Assembly (NCBI GenBank): GCA_018266175.1
Contig: JAFEAY010000012.1
Coordinates: forward strand, 32,533 to 96,532
Length of the DNA stretch: 64,000 nucleotides
Direction of reading: 5' to 3'
Source: Candidatus Dependentiae bacterium
GTDB taxonomy: Bacteria > Babelota > Babeliae > Babelales > RVW-14
The notes under the pieces were generated by a model, which was not told where the DNA came from, made no database searches, and saw only the letters and a list, made by a program, of their open reading frames with translations. Below, one piece after another: positions 1 through 9,047 of the stretch. The position numbers and the translations under genes are program-made. Each line of letters opens with the position of its first letter. Position 1 is the stretch's first letter.

Positions 1-975
1 ATAAGAAAAAAGAGATATGTTTAGTGTTTTTTCAAGGCTGGTAAAATAATGCCACAAATCCTCGCGCGATTCAGCTTTTTTGTACAAAAAGGCAAGAAGC
101 TGCGCGTAGGGGGTTAGTGGTAAATACCCCTGCGAATTCTGAGTTGTAAAAAATCCACACTGATCCAAAGACGCTATGAGCGTTTCAACAAAAATAGTTG
201 TTTGTTTTTTTAGATCGTTTCGTTTGATATTTTCTGCGTCGTTATTAAGTTTTGTAATTTCTCGTTCAAGACTTTTTATAGCTTGAGTAATTGCTTGATG
301 ATTGTAATGACGGAGCTCATTTTCAGAGATAGAAAAAATGGCAAGATCACCCCACTCTAATTCAGGTATTTTTTGCGATTCATCAAAAAGTTGCCCGGGA
401 GCAAGTTTCCCAATCTCTTTTGGGCTCATTTTACAATTTTTAATCAAGTGCCCTTTAAATTGCCCTAAAGCTTTCTCAATAATATTTTTTTGGGAAACTA
501 AATGCTCTTTTTCTTGTATCTTGTGATCCAAAACTTCACAATGTTGAGTAAGCGCAAAAAGCGCTTCTGATTTCCAAATTTCTTTGCAGAGAGTTTCTTG
601 CAGAAAATTTTCGTTAACAATATTTGAACAACGAGCAACTTCTAAACATCCTATTATCGAACCAATAACCGCAGGGGTTAAATAGCGAGCAATCTTTTGA
701 TCATGCTGAGCAATATCCAGTATCCCCTGGATATCGTGAAACAAAAGGCGAGCTAGACGCTTGGTTGCATCAGGATTGGCAAGCTCAGTGTAATGCTCCA
801 GAATAAGGCCAGATTCCCACCAAATCACTCCATGAATGGGAGAAAGGTGTTTAAATTCTTGTTTAAGGGGCTGAAAGGTTCCTTTGAGTTCTGTAATATC
901 AAAACAATTTGCCTGATTGGCTGAAAGCAACAAAATTGGTAGTAAAAATAGTATTAATTTTTTCAAAAGTTTCAT
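1..975 (-). CDS. Secreted hypothetical protein, 3' end cut by window edge
   Basis: An open frame runs from an ATG at 975 to the left edge with no stop (325 codons visible). A GAGGGGGT ribosome-binding site lies just upstream of the ATG. The N-terminus is a clear signal peptide: two Lys, a Leu/Ile-rich core, then SANQANCF, where a Cys follows Asn and does not form a good lipobox. The visible body is mostly alpha-helical, with Leu/Lys/Glu-rich segments and scattered Cys. I recognise no domain. The next gene (1216, + strand) is divergent, so the 976-1215 gap should hold both promoters. It could be one more of the exported helical proteins that are common in this window. Confidence 0.75.
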   Translation of the reverse strand, partial: MKLLKKLILFLLPILLLSANQANCFDITELKGTFQPLKQEFKHLSPIHGVIWWESGLILEHYTELANPDATKRLARLLFHDIQGILDIAQHDQKIARYLTPAVIGSIIGCLEVARCSNIVNENFLQETLCKEIWKSEALFALTQHCEVLDHKIQEKEHLVSQKNIIEKALGQFKGHLIKNCKMSPKEIGKLAPGQLFDESQKIPELEWGDLAIFSISENELRHYNHQAITQAIKSLEREITKLNNDAENIKRNDLKKQTTIFVETLIASLDQCGFFTTQNSQGYLPLTPYAQLLAFLYKKAESREDLWHYFTSLEKTLNISLFSY

Positions 976-1215
976 AAGAATAACCCCCTCATTTTTAATG
1001 GCGTATTACAGATTAAAGTACCAAAGATAAATAATAAGTCAAATTGAATTAAAAATTGAGAAATTATCAAGATAAAGGCTTTAAATAGGTACTTTATGGC
1101 CTTTGTCGACTTCAGATAAATATTTTATACTAGATAATATAATTTATTTATTGGCTCTTCACGCATAACCGCGTTACCGAATGGGCACGATCAAAACAAT
1201 GGAGGTTGTTGCGAT

Positions 1216-4200
1216 ATGAGTATTTCTTTCTGGCAGCATGCCATATTCTTTTTCACGACGCTCTGCGCATCTGGGCTTCATGCAGATGTTGCAGCTCCAT
1301 TACCATTGCTCAATCATGCGGCACATCATAATTTTAGTAAAAGAGAAGTTGTAAAAACACCACTTCTTCAAAAATTAAATCTTGATGTTGTTCAACATTC
1401 CGCTCATGAACGTTTTGGCTCAAAAACCGCACATTTAATGGAACTTGAAAAAATTCTTAAGCCTGTAGTTTTACCGCACAACTACAAAGGACTCGTGCCG
1501 CCATTTCTAGGAGTCGCTGATGATGAAATGGTATCATTTTTAAATTATGACGAAGTCTGTAACATTGAAGAAGAATGGCAAGAAAAAATTATTCCACTCA
1601 ACCAGCAAGTCTTCGATAAAGAACTTTTTCTTAAACGGGTAGGAAAAATTGGCAGACTAATTTACACAATCTTTTTTGACTATTCTGAAGAGCGCTTCTT
1701 TGAAGAAACACCACTTTCAAGAAAGCTCAAAAATTTTATAGAACCTCGTGCAGCTTCTGGAAAATTCATCACTGTACGCAGCTCAGGGAAAGAAGACACC
1801 GATACGGTTACTAACGCTGGCGGCAATGAAAGCAAAGAAATTGTCAAAGCAGATATCTCTTCAGTTCTCAAAGCAATGGGCGCTGTGCCGGCCTCTTACT
1901 TCAGTCAAAAATCATTTGCCCAACGTATTGCTGAGAAGGATGATCAGCTCTTTCAACGCCCACTCCTCTCTGTCCTTATTCAAGAAGTTGTTGGTGAATT
2001 TGATGGCAACATGGTTGCCGGGGGTGTTGCATACACCCAAGAGAACCTAGGCAACACTCCTGGTGTTGCACTGGTACAAGCGACACACGGTCACTGCAAA
2101 GCCGTCGTCGATAGCGTTTTTCCAAGCGATACTTTTTATCTGCACAACGATGGCACCGCAGTCAGCCTGCTTGCGCGTAAGCCTGCTCGGTTTGCACCTG
2201 AAGCTGCAACTGCACAATTAAATGTTGTTACTAATGACAAAGCTCTTACCAAATCGTACTCACTTGACCACGAAGCGCTGGAAGCACTTTCGGTTACGCT
2301 TCAAGCTATTCATGAATTTTACGGCAAGCCAATGGACGTCGAATTTGTAATCGATCAAAAACAAAAAATAGTATGGATTGTTCAAGCTCGACCACTTAAA
2401 CAACTTAATCCAAACACTATTCCAACATACATCAATCCAGCAACTATTGCTCAGCTCGAGCACAACAAAATAATCAGGTGTACAAAGGTCAATCAAGATG
2501 ATGGAACGGTTCGTCATATCACCGATCCAAAAAAAATTATTATTGCGCACAAGCTCGACGATGCACTCATGCTCTATCTTGATGAGATGAAATCTGAACA
2601 AGTAAAGGCAGAAATTGTGATTGTACAAGGCAATGCTCAAGCAACATCACACGCCGCAGCGACGCTCAAAGGATGCGGCGTTGCAATCTTATGCACGCCA
2701 GAAATCGATCAAATCAAAGAAATGTTAGCATGCGAAAAGCTATCACTCTTTATCGATTTACAACAGGCACTTATTATCAATGGATTATCTGAAGAAACTT
2801 TGTACCATCAAGATCTTGAATCACTAACACACCAAGGCGTTATCTCTCTTGGCAGGTTCAATCACCCTATTCCAAGCATACTTTCTGTTGCTCCTCTTCA
2901 GGGACCCTTAACACGCTTTGCAACAACTGATGCGTCGCTGTGCAAGCAAACGTTACAAAACCTTGTGGAACAACTCAAAGATGGCGATGCGCCGCAAGCG
3001 CTTGAAGCGCTTACTCAAATCCAGACGATCGTTCAAAACGAAATTGATAATTTATACACGTTCACCGAGCAACGCGGACTCGCGGCAACACAGGCACTCA
3101 AAAAACTGTATCCACTTGCTCTGAACCTTGAACAAATCTATCACCTTGTGCATGAAAAAATTGGCACCCCACCTCGGTCGCTTGAACGGCTGTATCCCAT
3201 TGCATTACTTGAAGCGCTGCTGTTTCAAGAAAAGCGTATTGGCCTTGTAAGAAATTATTCTTTTCAAAGTGTTATGAACCAATTTCAAGAGGATCTGGAT
3301 TTTATAGCAAAATATAACAATCAAACATTTTGTAATTACACAGCAGTTAAAATTGCTCGCTTAGGATCACAGCAGGCACTCACGTCAACCATTGCTGACC
3401 AGTGGGTACAAGTGATTGCCCAGCAATCCGAACACAAGCTTGCTCAGAAGGCACCTGTTATTATGTTTTTTGAAAAATTTAAGATACTGCCGCTCTTTAT
3501 CAATATGATGTTTTCTACGACTAAACCAAAAAAATTTGATACGTTTTTTAAATCAATTGCTCATGAGTTCAAGAAGAACAAAGAGTTTTTTGAGCAATTA
3601 ATGCTGGTTAAAAAAGAAATCGATGTAATTGATATCGACGAATGGCAAAAGCCTGAAAGTTTCACCCGCCTGTTTGACCAACTCAATAATGTACTTGTCC
3701 CCTTTTGTACATCGCAAGAGTTTAATACCCATGCAACACACAACGCGGAAAAACTTTCAGCGCTTGCAACACTATCGCTGATGGAAACAATGATCAGTTA
3801 CGTTGACCTTGCAACCAAAGCGGTCAAAAGTCGAGTCTGCCAAAACGGCACCCAAACTCAGGAAAAATGTGTGCAGTTCAAGCAGCTCCTTGAGTCGTAC
3901 CTCCTCCTGCTTGAAGCGTGGACCCCGCACGCCGAAGGGCTCCTTACATTGCACTCAAATTATCCACTTAAAAAATACCTAGAAGGCCTTAGGAGGATCT
4001 TCAACTGCATGATACCAAGTGACGCGCAATGCAACCCATCCAAAGATTTTAACGTTGCAGCCGCTGCGCTTGGCAGTGCCGCCGACTTTTCTCGCTGCCA
4101 GCCACAAACACTTGAAGATTTTTTTACCACGATACATCAGAGTCTTTTAAATATTTTGGGCGCATTGATACGTAATACCATCGATTGTCAGTGGGCACAA

Positions 4201-6789
4201 TCCACAACTACTCCCTCCACATCAAATACACGAAAACTCAGTAAGCGTGATAATTTGATAGCATTTCTTACAAAAAATACAATTTCGGGTGGCTACTTTT
4301 CAAAGGTTGTTAATGCGTGCCTGCTAGGAAATCTAGTAGAATTCATTAAACCCCAGCCGCACAAGGAGCATGATGTTTCTCACAAGAGCCCTCTTGATGT
4401 CGGCTTAATTTTAGGGACCATCTTACGAAATATTGAATGTTTTGGAAGACTTTCTCCATCACTCACCGGTATTGCATGCACCGCTGATACAACTGAGTAC
4501 ACGGTTAATATACCTCTGCGAAACCATAGCTTATCAATAAAACTTGTGACTCCTCACCAAACGGACACAATGCGGGTTAATATACGTTTTTATGGCATTC
4601 GCGAAGAACGGTGGCACCACATTAACACGTATGTTAATCTAGCTTCAAAGATTTATGACTACGCACTGGATGAGACCGCAACAATACTTAACAAAAATGG
4701 CATCTCATTTTCACTGCTTCTTAAACCTGGAATTGATTCTGAAAAACTTCATGTAATGATAAAAAACACCGTCTTGATTACATTTAATGAAGATGAGGTT
4801 TTTTTACAACACTTGATTAAAGATCTTTTATTAAACAATATTCAGAAGCTTGCATCATTAAATTTATTGAATGGAATGTTTATTAAATGCTGCTTACCTG
4901 AATATTCTTCTTACTACTCAAGCACATTAATAAAGCCTGAAGAATCTATTGCTCAAATCAAACGCATGTTCAGCATATATGCAGACAGCACACCTTCAGA
5001 TGAAGAAATTCTTCATGAGTATATTCAAGCTCTCTGCAGCACTGGCAGATATATCAACGAACGCGATCTCTATCAACTTGTGCTTCTGGCTCAAGAATAT
5101 CCAGAAATCAGCTCAGAAAATAAAACGCTCATCAAGAAACGTATTTTAAAAATTATGAAAGAAAATCGTTTTTATTTTTATTCTGGCAATGGCGAAATGT
5201 CAAAGATTTTCTCTCAACTGCTTGACTATATTGCACTCAACACAGGCGAAGATTTTACAGAAACTCGAGAAGCATTTTTTGAAAAATTCTTATTAGATAA
5301 CAGCCTTTCACGCAAAACATGTGAATTTCCGGAGCTCTTTGAGCACTGGATATTTGAAAGACATTTCAAAAAGCTCGCCGCGTTTCCAGAATTGGAAAAA
5401 GAGTTTTATCGCTATGTTTCTTGTGATGACCGTTGCAAAAAGCTCATCAAACTCTTTGTAGAAAGTGGAATTTATGACGAGGAAGATCCGCATAACACCC
5501 TGACTCGAATGAAGCCCATACTTGCCATGAAAGATCTACACACAATTAGCATCGATCCACAACCAGCATCAGAGCAAGATATCTTGCACGAGTATATTCA
5601 AGCACTCTGTTCATCGCAGTATAATTCGTACGGCAAACTTTATCAGTTATTTGTGATTAACCAAACATGCCCTGAAATCAGCCAAGAAGATAGAAAGCTC
5701 ATCAAAAATCAGATAATTTACCTTGCTGATAGAAATTACTATTATCATGAAAAGAAGGCTTTCGACCTACTGCTCAGTTTCTTTGAAGCAAATTCAGATG
5801 AAGATATGTCATGGGATCGAGAACGTTTTTTCAAGCGCTATTTTTTAGAAAAGATAAACTTTAATCAGAAACTTGGACAAAATGCTTTAGAAAAATGCGC
5901 CATTAACCTTGCATCTACTTTTAGTGTTTTTAAGAAAAATGTAAAAAAGCTCAAAAAATTTCCTGCACTCGAGCAAAAGTTTTTCGGTTATATCAATCGA
6001 GAGTTAATCAAATACATTCTGCATAACAGTAAAACTAATAGCATGCTTCCGCGTGAAGTCCTTGCTTATATTAAATCTTTACTCGATTTGTTCCCAAATT
6101 CACCATCGCAAGAAGAAATTCTTCACCAATATATTCAAGAATTATGTTCACCAAACCAAACCAGTTCATGGTACCACCTTTATCAACTTCTTATCCTTGA
6201 TCAAGAATTTGCTGCAATCAATGCGGGCGATAAAGAGCTTATCAAAGAACGTATTCCTCAACTTATACGTTCTGATATGTATTTTGTCCTTTCGCCAGAA
6301 ATTCTTAAATATTTTGCAGATAACGTGAATCCTGAAACTTTAGAGCTTCGCCAAAAACTATTTGAGAAGTACTTTTTAGACAAAGAACTTGCAAGAAAAA
6401 AGTCGGTTCCTAAAAAAAGACTCTTTTCCCGTAAGCCCTACGCAGAAATTGAAACACTGAGCCCTCTTGATAAAAACATGCTTGAACTTGCAAAGTTCCC
6501 TGAGCTTGAAAAATATTTTTATCAGTACGCTTTTGAGCACCAAATGGCAACAGAAGGTTGTACAACAGATTTTATATCTGATCTTTTCAGGCAGTTCCCC
6601 TGGGCTCATTTCTTAACTCAAATGCTAGAATCTGAAAATGCAATTAACAAGCTTCTTGAACATACACACGGCAATGACCAAGCAACCTTTGAGCTCTTTG
6701 AGTACCTCTTTAAAGCTGATTATCCAAAAAGCCAGGGAGTCTGCGGCAACAGGTACCAAATACGCCTGGGAACTGGAGCAGCTGCTTGA
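1216..6789 (+). CDS. Giant secreted PPDK/PEP-synthase-like protein with C-terminal repeats
   Basis: 1857 residues, starting at an ATG after GGAGG. Residues 1-24 form a signal peptide. Residues ~60-400 resemble the ATP-grasp N-terminal domain of pyruvate phosphate dikinase/PEP synthase: FITVRSSGKEDTDT near 187 matches the family's VRSS segment, and MDVEFVID..IVWIVQARPL near 375-395 matches its C-terminal ATP-grasp signature. Residues ~460-500 resemble the swivelling phosphohistidine domain, with TSHAAATLKGCG placing the phospho-His at about H479. The TIM-barrel PEP/pyruvate domain that normally follows is not recognisable. About 1200 helical residues follow instead, including three copies of a ~185-residue unit starting near 1260, 1451 and 1630 (ILHEYIQALCS / ILHEYIQALCS / ILHQYIQELCS). 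A PPDK-like enzyme with a signal peptide is unusual. The substrate is unknown, and it may phosphorylate or dikinase a target outside the cytoplasm. Confidence 0.85.
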   Translation: MSISFWQHAIFFFTTLCASGLHADVAAPLPLLNHAAHHNFSKREVVKTPLLQKLNLDVVQHSAHERFGSKTAHLMELEKILKPVVLPHNYKGLVPPFLGVADDEMVSFLNYDEVCNIEEEWQEKIIPLNQQVFDKELFLKRVGKIGRLIYTIFFDYSEERFFEETPLSRKLKNFIEPRAASGKFITVRSSGKEDTDTVTNAGGNESKEIVKADISSVLKAMGAVPASYFSQKSFAQRIAEKDDQLFQRPLLSVLIQEVVGEFDGNMVAGGVAYTQENLGNTPGVALVQATHGHCKAVVDSVFPSDTFYLHNDGTAVSLLARKPARFAPEAATAQLNVVTNDKALTKSYSLDHEALEALSVTLQAIHEFYGKPMDVEFVIDQKQKIVWIVQARPLKQLNPNTIPTYINPATIAQLEHNKIIRCTKVNQDDGTVRHITDPKKIIIAHKLDDALMLYLDEMKSEQVKAEIVIVQGNAQATSHAAATLKGCGVAILCTPEIDQIKEMLACEKLSLFIDLQQALIINGLSEETLYHQDLESLTHQGVISLGRFNHPIPSILSVAPLQGPLTRFATTDASLCKQTLQNLVEQLKDGDAPQALEALTQIQTIVQNEIDNLYTFTEQRGLAATQALKKLYPLALNLEQIYHLVHEKIGTPPRSLERLYPIALLEALLFQEKRIGLVRNYSFQSVMNQFQEDLDFIAKYNNQTFCNYTAVKIARLGSQQALTSTIADQWVQVIAQQSEHKLAQKAPVIMFFEKFKILPLFINMMFSTTKPKKFDTFFKSIAHEFKKNKEFFEQLMLVKKEIDVIDIDEWQKPESFTRLFDQLNNVLVPFCTSQEFNTHATHNAEKLSALATLSLMETMISYVDLATKAVKSRVCQNGTQTQEKCVQFKQLLESYLLLLEAWTPHAEGLLTLHSNYPLKKYLEGLRRIFNCMIPSDAQCNPSKDFNVAAAALGSAADFSRCQPQTLEDFFTTIHQSLLNILGALIRNTIDCQWAQSTTTPSTSNTRKLSKRDNLIAFLTKNTISGGYFSKVVNACLLGNLVEFIKPQPHKEHDVSHKSPLDVGLILGTILRNIECFGRLSPSLTGIACTADTTEYTVNIPLRNHSLSIKLVTPHQTDTMRVNIRFYGIREERWHHINTYVNLASKIYDYALDETATILNKNGISFSLLLKPGIDSEKLHVMIKNTVLITFNEDEVFLQHLIKDLLLNNIQKLASLNLLNGMFIKCCLPEYSSYYSSTLIKPEESIAQIKRMFSIYADSTPSDEEILHEYIQALCSTGRYINERDLYQLVLLAQEYPEISSENKTLIKKRILKIMKENRFYFYSGNGEMSKIFSQLLDYIALNTGEDFTETREAFFEKFLLDNSLSRKTCEFPELFEHWIFERHFKKLAAFPELEKEFYRYVSCDDRCKKLIKLFVESGIYDEEDPHNTLTRMKPILAMKDLHTISIDPQPASEQDILHEYIQALCSSQYNSYGKLYQLFVINQTCPEISQEDRKLIKNQIIYLADRNYYYHEKKAFDLLLSFFEANSDEDMSWDRERFFKRYFLEKINFNQKLGQNALEKCAINLASTFSVFKKNVKKLKKFPALEQKFFGYINRELIKYILHNSKTNSMLPREVLAYIKSLLDLFPNSPSQEEILHQYIQELCSPNQTSSWYHLYQLLILDQEFAAINAGDKELIKERIPQLIRSDMYFVLSPEILKYFADNVNPETLELRQKLFEKYFLDKELARKKSVPKKRLFSRKPYAEIETLSPLDKNMLELAKFPELEKYFYQYAFEHQMATEGCTTDFISDLFRQFPWAHFLTQMLESENAINKLLEHTHGNDQATFELFEYLFKADYPKSQGVCGNRYQIRLGTGAAA

Positions 6790-6832
6790 ACAGCATGCGT
6801 ATGTGCTTGCATAAATTGACAGCTAAACTCAA

Positions 6833-7762
6833 CTACGCGCTTGGTCGAGGTTGAATATTTAATACGGGGCATGGACGAGACTTACTAGTATTGTTCCCGC
6901 AACTTACAACATGTCGTGCCGCTTGGGCAATATCATCCGTAAAAATATCACATTGTTCACAGTAATGAATATTTTTTTCTGGATGCATCTTCCCTGCATG
7001 CAAAGCAAAAAACTTCTTATTTTCTACATCAAAAAGACCCTTTGCTTCAAAATCAATACACCATGGACATCGTAAATGCTCGCCAAAGCAATGCACCTCA
7101 AGCTCAGTTGCTCCTGGAAAGCTTGTAGAACACACTGCACAAATATGCTCATAGCACTCAGACGCTTCATCTAAATTTTCACCAGATAAGAACTCCGTAA
7201 ACATCAAACTCTGATCATTAAATAACTCATCCAAACAATTCGCCTGCGGTTGTAATGGATGAACCTGAGTGTTATGAAAATTTTGTTGGAATATTGAAGT
7301 ATAAAACTCTTGCTTAATTTGAATATTAACCACATTTGAAGAGTTATGACTTTGTTGCAACCTTGGTTGCTGCATTTCTGGCCTAAATTGACAGCATGAC
7401 TTATGCCTATTCAGCTCATCAATACTCTTAGTCTTAATGCTCTTACAATAATCACAAAGCTTATTACCATGGGTTGTTCTACATCGCATATGACTTGCAA
7501 GTTCAAATCCTGAACTAAACTGAATAACACAATCAAGGCAAATATAATGAAATATCATCAAGTGACTTCTCAACGATTCTCTCTGTGTAAAGGAGCGATT
7601 ACAACACTCATATGAGAATTCTTTCCCCTCTGCAAAATCATCATAATATTCTTGTAATTGGTTGCAAATTTCAGTGTTATAATGCTGCATGGAAAAGAGT
7701 GGTGATGAACTAAGAATAACAATAAAAAAAGAAAGTGCTTTTATAAAAGAGGTTGCTTGCAT
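6833..7762 (-). CDS. Secreted multi-C2H2 zinc-finger-like protein
   Basis: 309 residues. Residues 1-24 are a signal peptide (KALSFFIVILSSSPLFSM). The body carries a series of finger-like Cys/His sets: CLDC-x12-H-x5-H, CDYC-x12-H-x3-C, CAVC-x12-H-x4-H, CPWC..H-x4-H and CEQC-x12-H-x3-C, plus a degenerate one at the start (ECCNRSFTQRESLRSHL). A Gln/Asn/His-rich linker separates an N-terminal group from a C-terminal group. True C2H2 fingers are typical of eukaryotes and rare in bacteria. With a signal peptide, an exported protein acting in a host cell is a reasonable inference. It converges on the giant PPDK-like gene with a 43-nt gap and no convincing terminator. A second protein of this type lies at 18368-19513. 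Confidence 0.8.
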   Translation of the reverse strand: MQATSFIKALSFFIVILSSSPLFSMQHYNTEICNQLQEYYDDFAEGKEFSYECCNRSFTQRESLRSHLMIFHYICLDCVIQFSSGFELASHMRCRTTHGNKLCDYCKSIKTKSIDELNRHKSCCQFRPEMQQPRLQQSHNSSNVVNIQIKQEFYTSIFQQNFHNTQVHPLQPQANCLDELFNDQSLMFTEFLSGENLDEASECYEHICAVCSTSFPGATELEVHCFGEHLRCPWCIDFEAKGLFDVENKKFFALHAGKMHPEKNIHYCEQCDIFTDDIAQAARHVVSCGNNTSKSRPCPVLNIQPRPSA

Positions 7763-7868
7763 ATAATCCTTATTTGATATTTTTTATTTAACGGGATGCA
7801 AGAATACTATGTTTTGAGATGATATACAAATTCTATTTGACTCAACCGCAACTTTATCGTGAGTATTG

Positions 7869-8117
7869 TTACTTTTTTTTCTTGATGATGCTTTTTCTTG
7901 CTTGAGTCACAAAAGAACCCCAGCGCTTTTCAAGATGCTTATCCAATGACTGTATCTTCAAATCCTTAGTCATTACTTTGAGCAAGACAACTTCCAAAGC
8001 CTCAAAAACCAAACTGAATGTTCCAAGTTTCTGATCTAAGTAAGCGATATATTCTCTTTTCTCAATGCTTTGTTTTTTAGGTGCTTCTTTTCTTGCAAGC
8101 TCTGCTACTTTTGACAC
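7869..8117 (-). CDS. Small basic hypothetical protein
   Basis: 82 residues, Lys-rich, ending in RKSIIKKKK, with no signal peptide or membrane segment. The start is a GTG at 8117 whose sequence overlaps the last codons of the LolD-type ATPase. GGAG in the end of that gene would serve as ribosome-binding site. The overlap argues for translational coupling with the upstream ATPase gene. I recognise no family. A single amphipathic helical region (LVFEALEVVLLKVM) could mediate dimerisation. Confidence 0.55.
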   Translation of the reverse strand: MSKVAELARKEAPKKQSIEKREYIAYLDQKLGTFSLVFEALEVVLLKVMTKDLKIQSLDKHLEKRWGSFVTQARKSIIKKKK

Positions 8118-8797
8118 ATCAAAACTCCATTTTCCAAATGGTACACAACTTCCATTTTTTCAAAGACCGCTTCGTCGTGCGAGCAAATAATCAACCCCAT
8201 ACCCCATTCACGCTGGCAACGCAGAAACAATTCAACAACTCGAACAACATTTGTAGCATCAAGGCTCCCAGTTGGCTCGTCGGCAAGCAGAAAGGCCGGT
8301 TTATTAAAAAGAGCTCGGGCAATTGCAACCCGCTGCTGTTCACCACCAGATAATGTTCCAGGGAGTGCATTATGCTTATCTGTAAGACCGCAGTAGTCAA
8401 GCAACTCATCCGCGCGTTTTCTAGCAAGCTCCTCAGACATGCCGGCAACAAGGCCCGGAAGCTTAACGTTTTGTATCACTGATAATTCTTTAATTAAGTA
8501 ATGAAACTGAAAAACAAAGCCAATGTGCTGATTAAAAAATGCGTCACGCTTTGAACCCTTGAGTGAAAAAATATCAGTTGGGCCATAGTGAATAGTTCCA
8601 GAAGTTGGAGTATCAATCCCTCCAAGTAATTGGAGAAAGGTTGACTTGCCACTCCCCGAAACACCGGTAATGGCGTATGACTTGCCTGATTCAAAGTGAG
8701 TCGTTACCTCTTTGAGCACAGGCAGGACGCGATCGCCCTGCTTATATTCCTTTACCAGCTTGTGCACGCTTATTTCAAATTTTTGATTATTGTCCAT
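8105..8797 (-). CDS. lolD: LolD-type ABC transporter ATP-binding protein
   Basis: 230 residues. All ABC ATPase motifs are visible: Walker A TGVSGSGKST, signature LSGGEQQRVAIARAL, Walker B FLLADEPTGSLD and the switch His in ICSHD. The EPTGSLD form and overall length fit the LolD/MacB/FtsE group. LolD powers LolCE extraction of lipoproteins from the inner membrane. No LolC/LolE permease gene is adjacent in this window, so the partner must be elsewhere and the substrate is not certain. It is divergent from lon, with 250 nt between them, and is followed by an overlapping small ORF. Confidence 0.88.
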   Translation of the reverse strand: MDNNQKFEISVHKLVKEYKQGDRVLPVLKEVTTHFESGKSYAITGVSGSGKSTFLQLLGGIDTPTSGTIHYGPTDIFSLKGSKRDAFFNQHIGFVFQFHYLIKELSVIQNVKLPGLVAGMSEELARKRADELLDYCGLTDKHNALPGTLSGGEQQRVAIARALFNKPAFLLADEPTGSLDATNVVRVVELFLRCQREWGMGLIICSHDEAVFEKMEVVYHLENGVLMCQK

Positions 8798-9047
8798 TTT
8801 TCAGTATCCCTTACGTCTAGTCACCCGCCAAGTAAATGCTTATAAGTCCAGCCAGATCTTACTTTAGTTTTTTTCCACTTGCCTTGTCAAACCAGCATCC
8901 CCTATTCTTGAAATAGAATGACAGCGAAGACTTTTATTTTTCAGTAGATCGACCCAAAGATACCTTACAACAACTCAAAAATAAATATTTTCCTCGATTT
9001 ATTCGACTTGTTAGTCGCACAGTCTGTCAAGGGGGAAGGGGACATTC

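Noticed and set aside
338..526. Plus-strand open frame near the left edge
   Set aside because: It lies inside the longer minus-strand secreted-protein gene and has no ribosome-binding site.
8884..8919. TTGTCA ... TAGAAT as a lon promoter
   Set aside because: The spacing is 24 nt, too long for a sigma-70 promoter.
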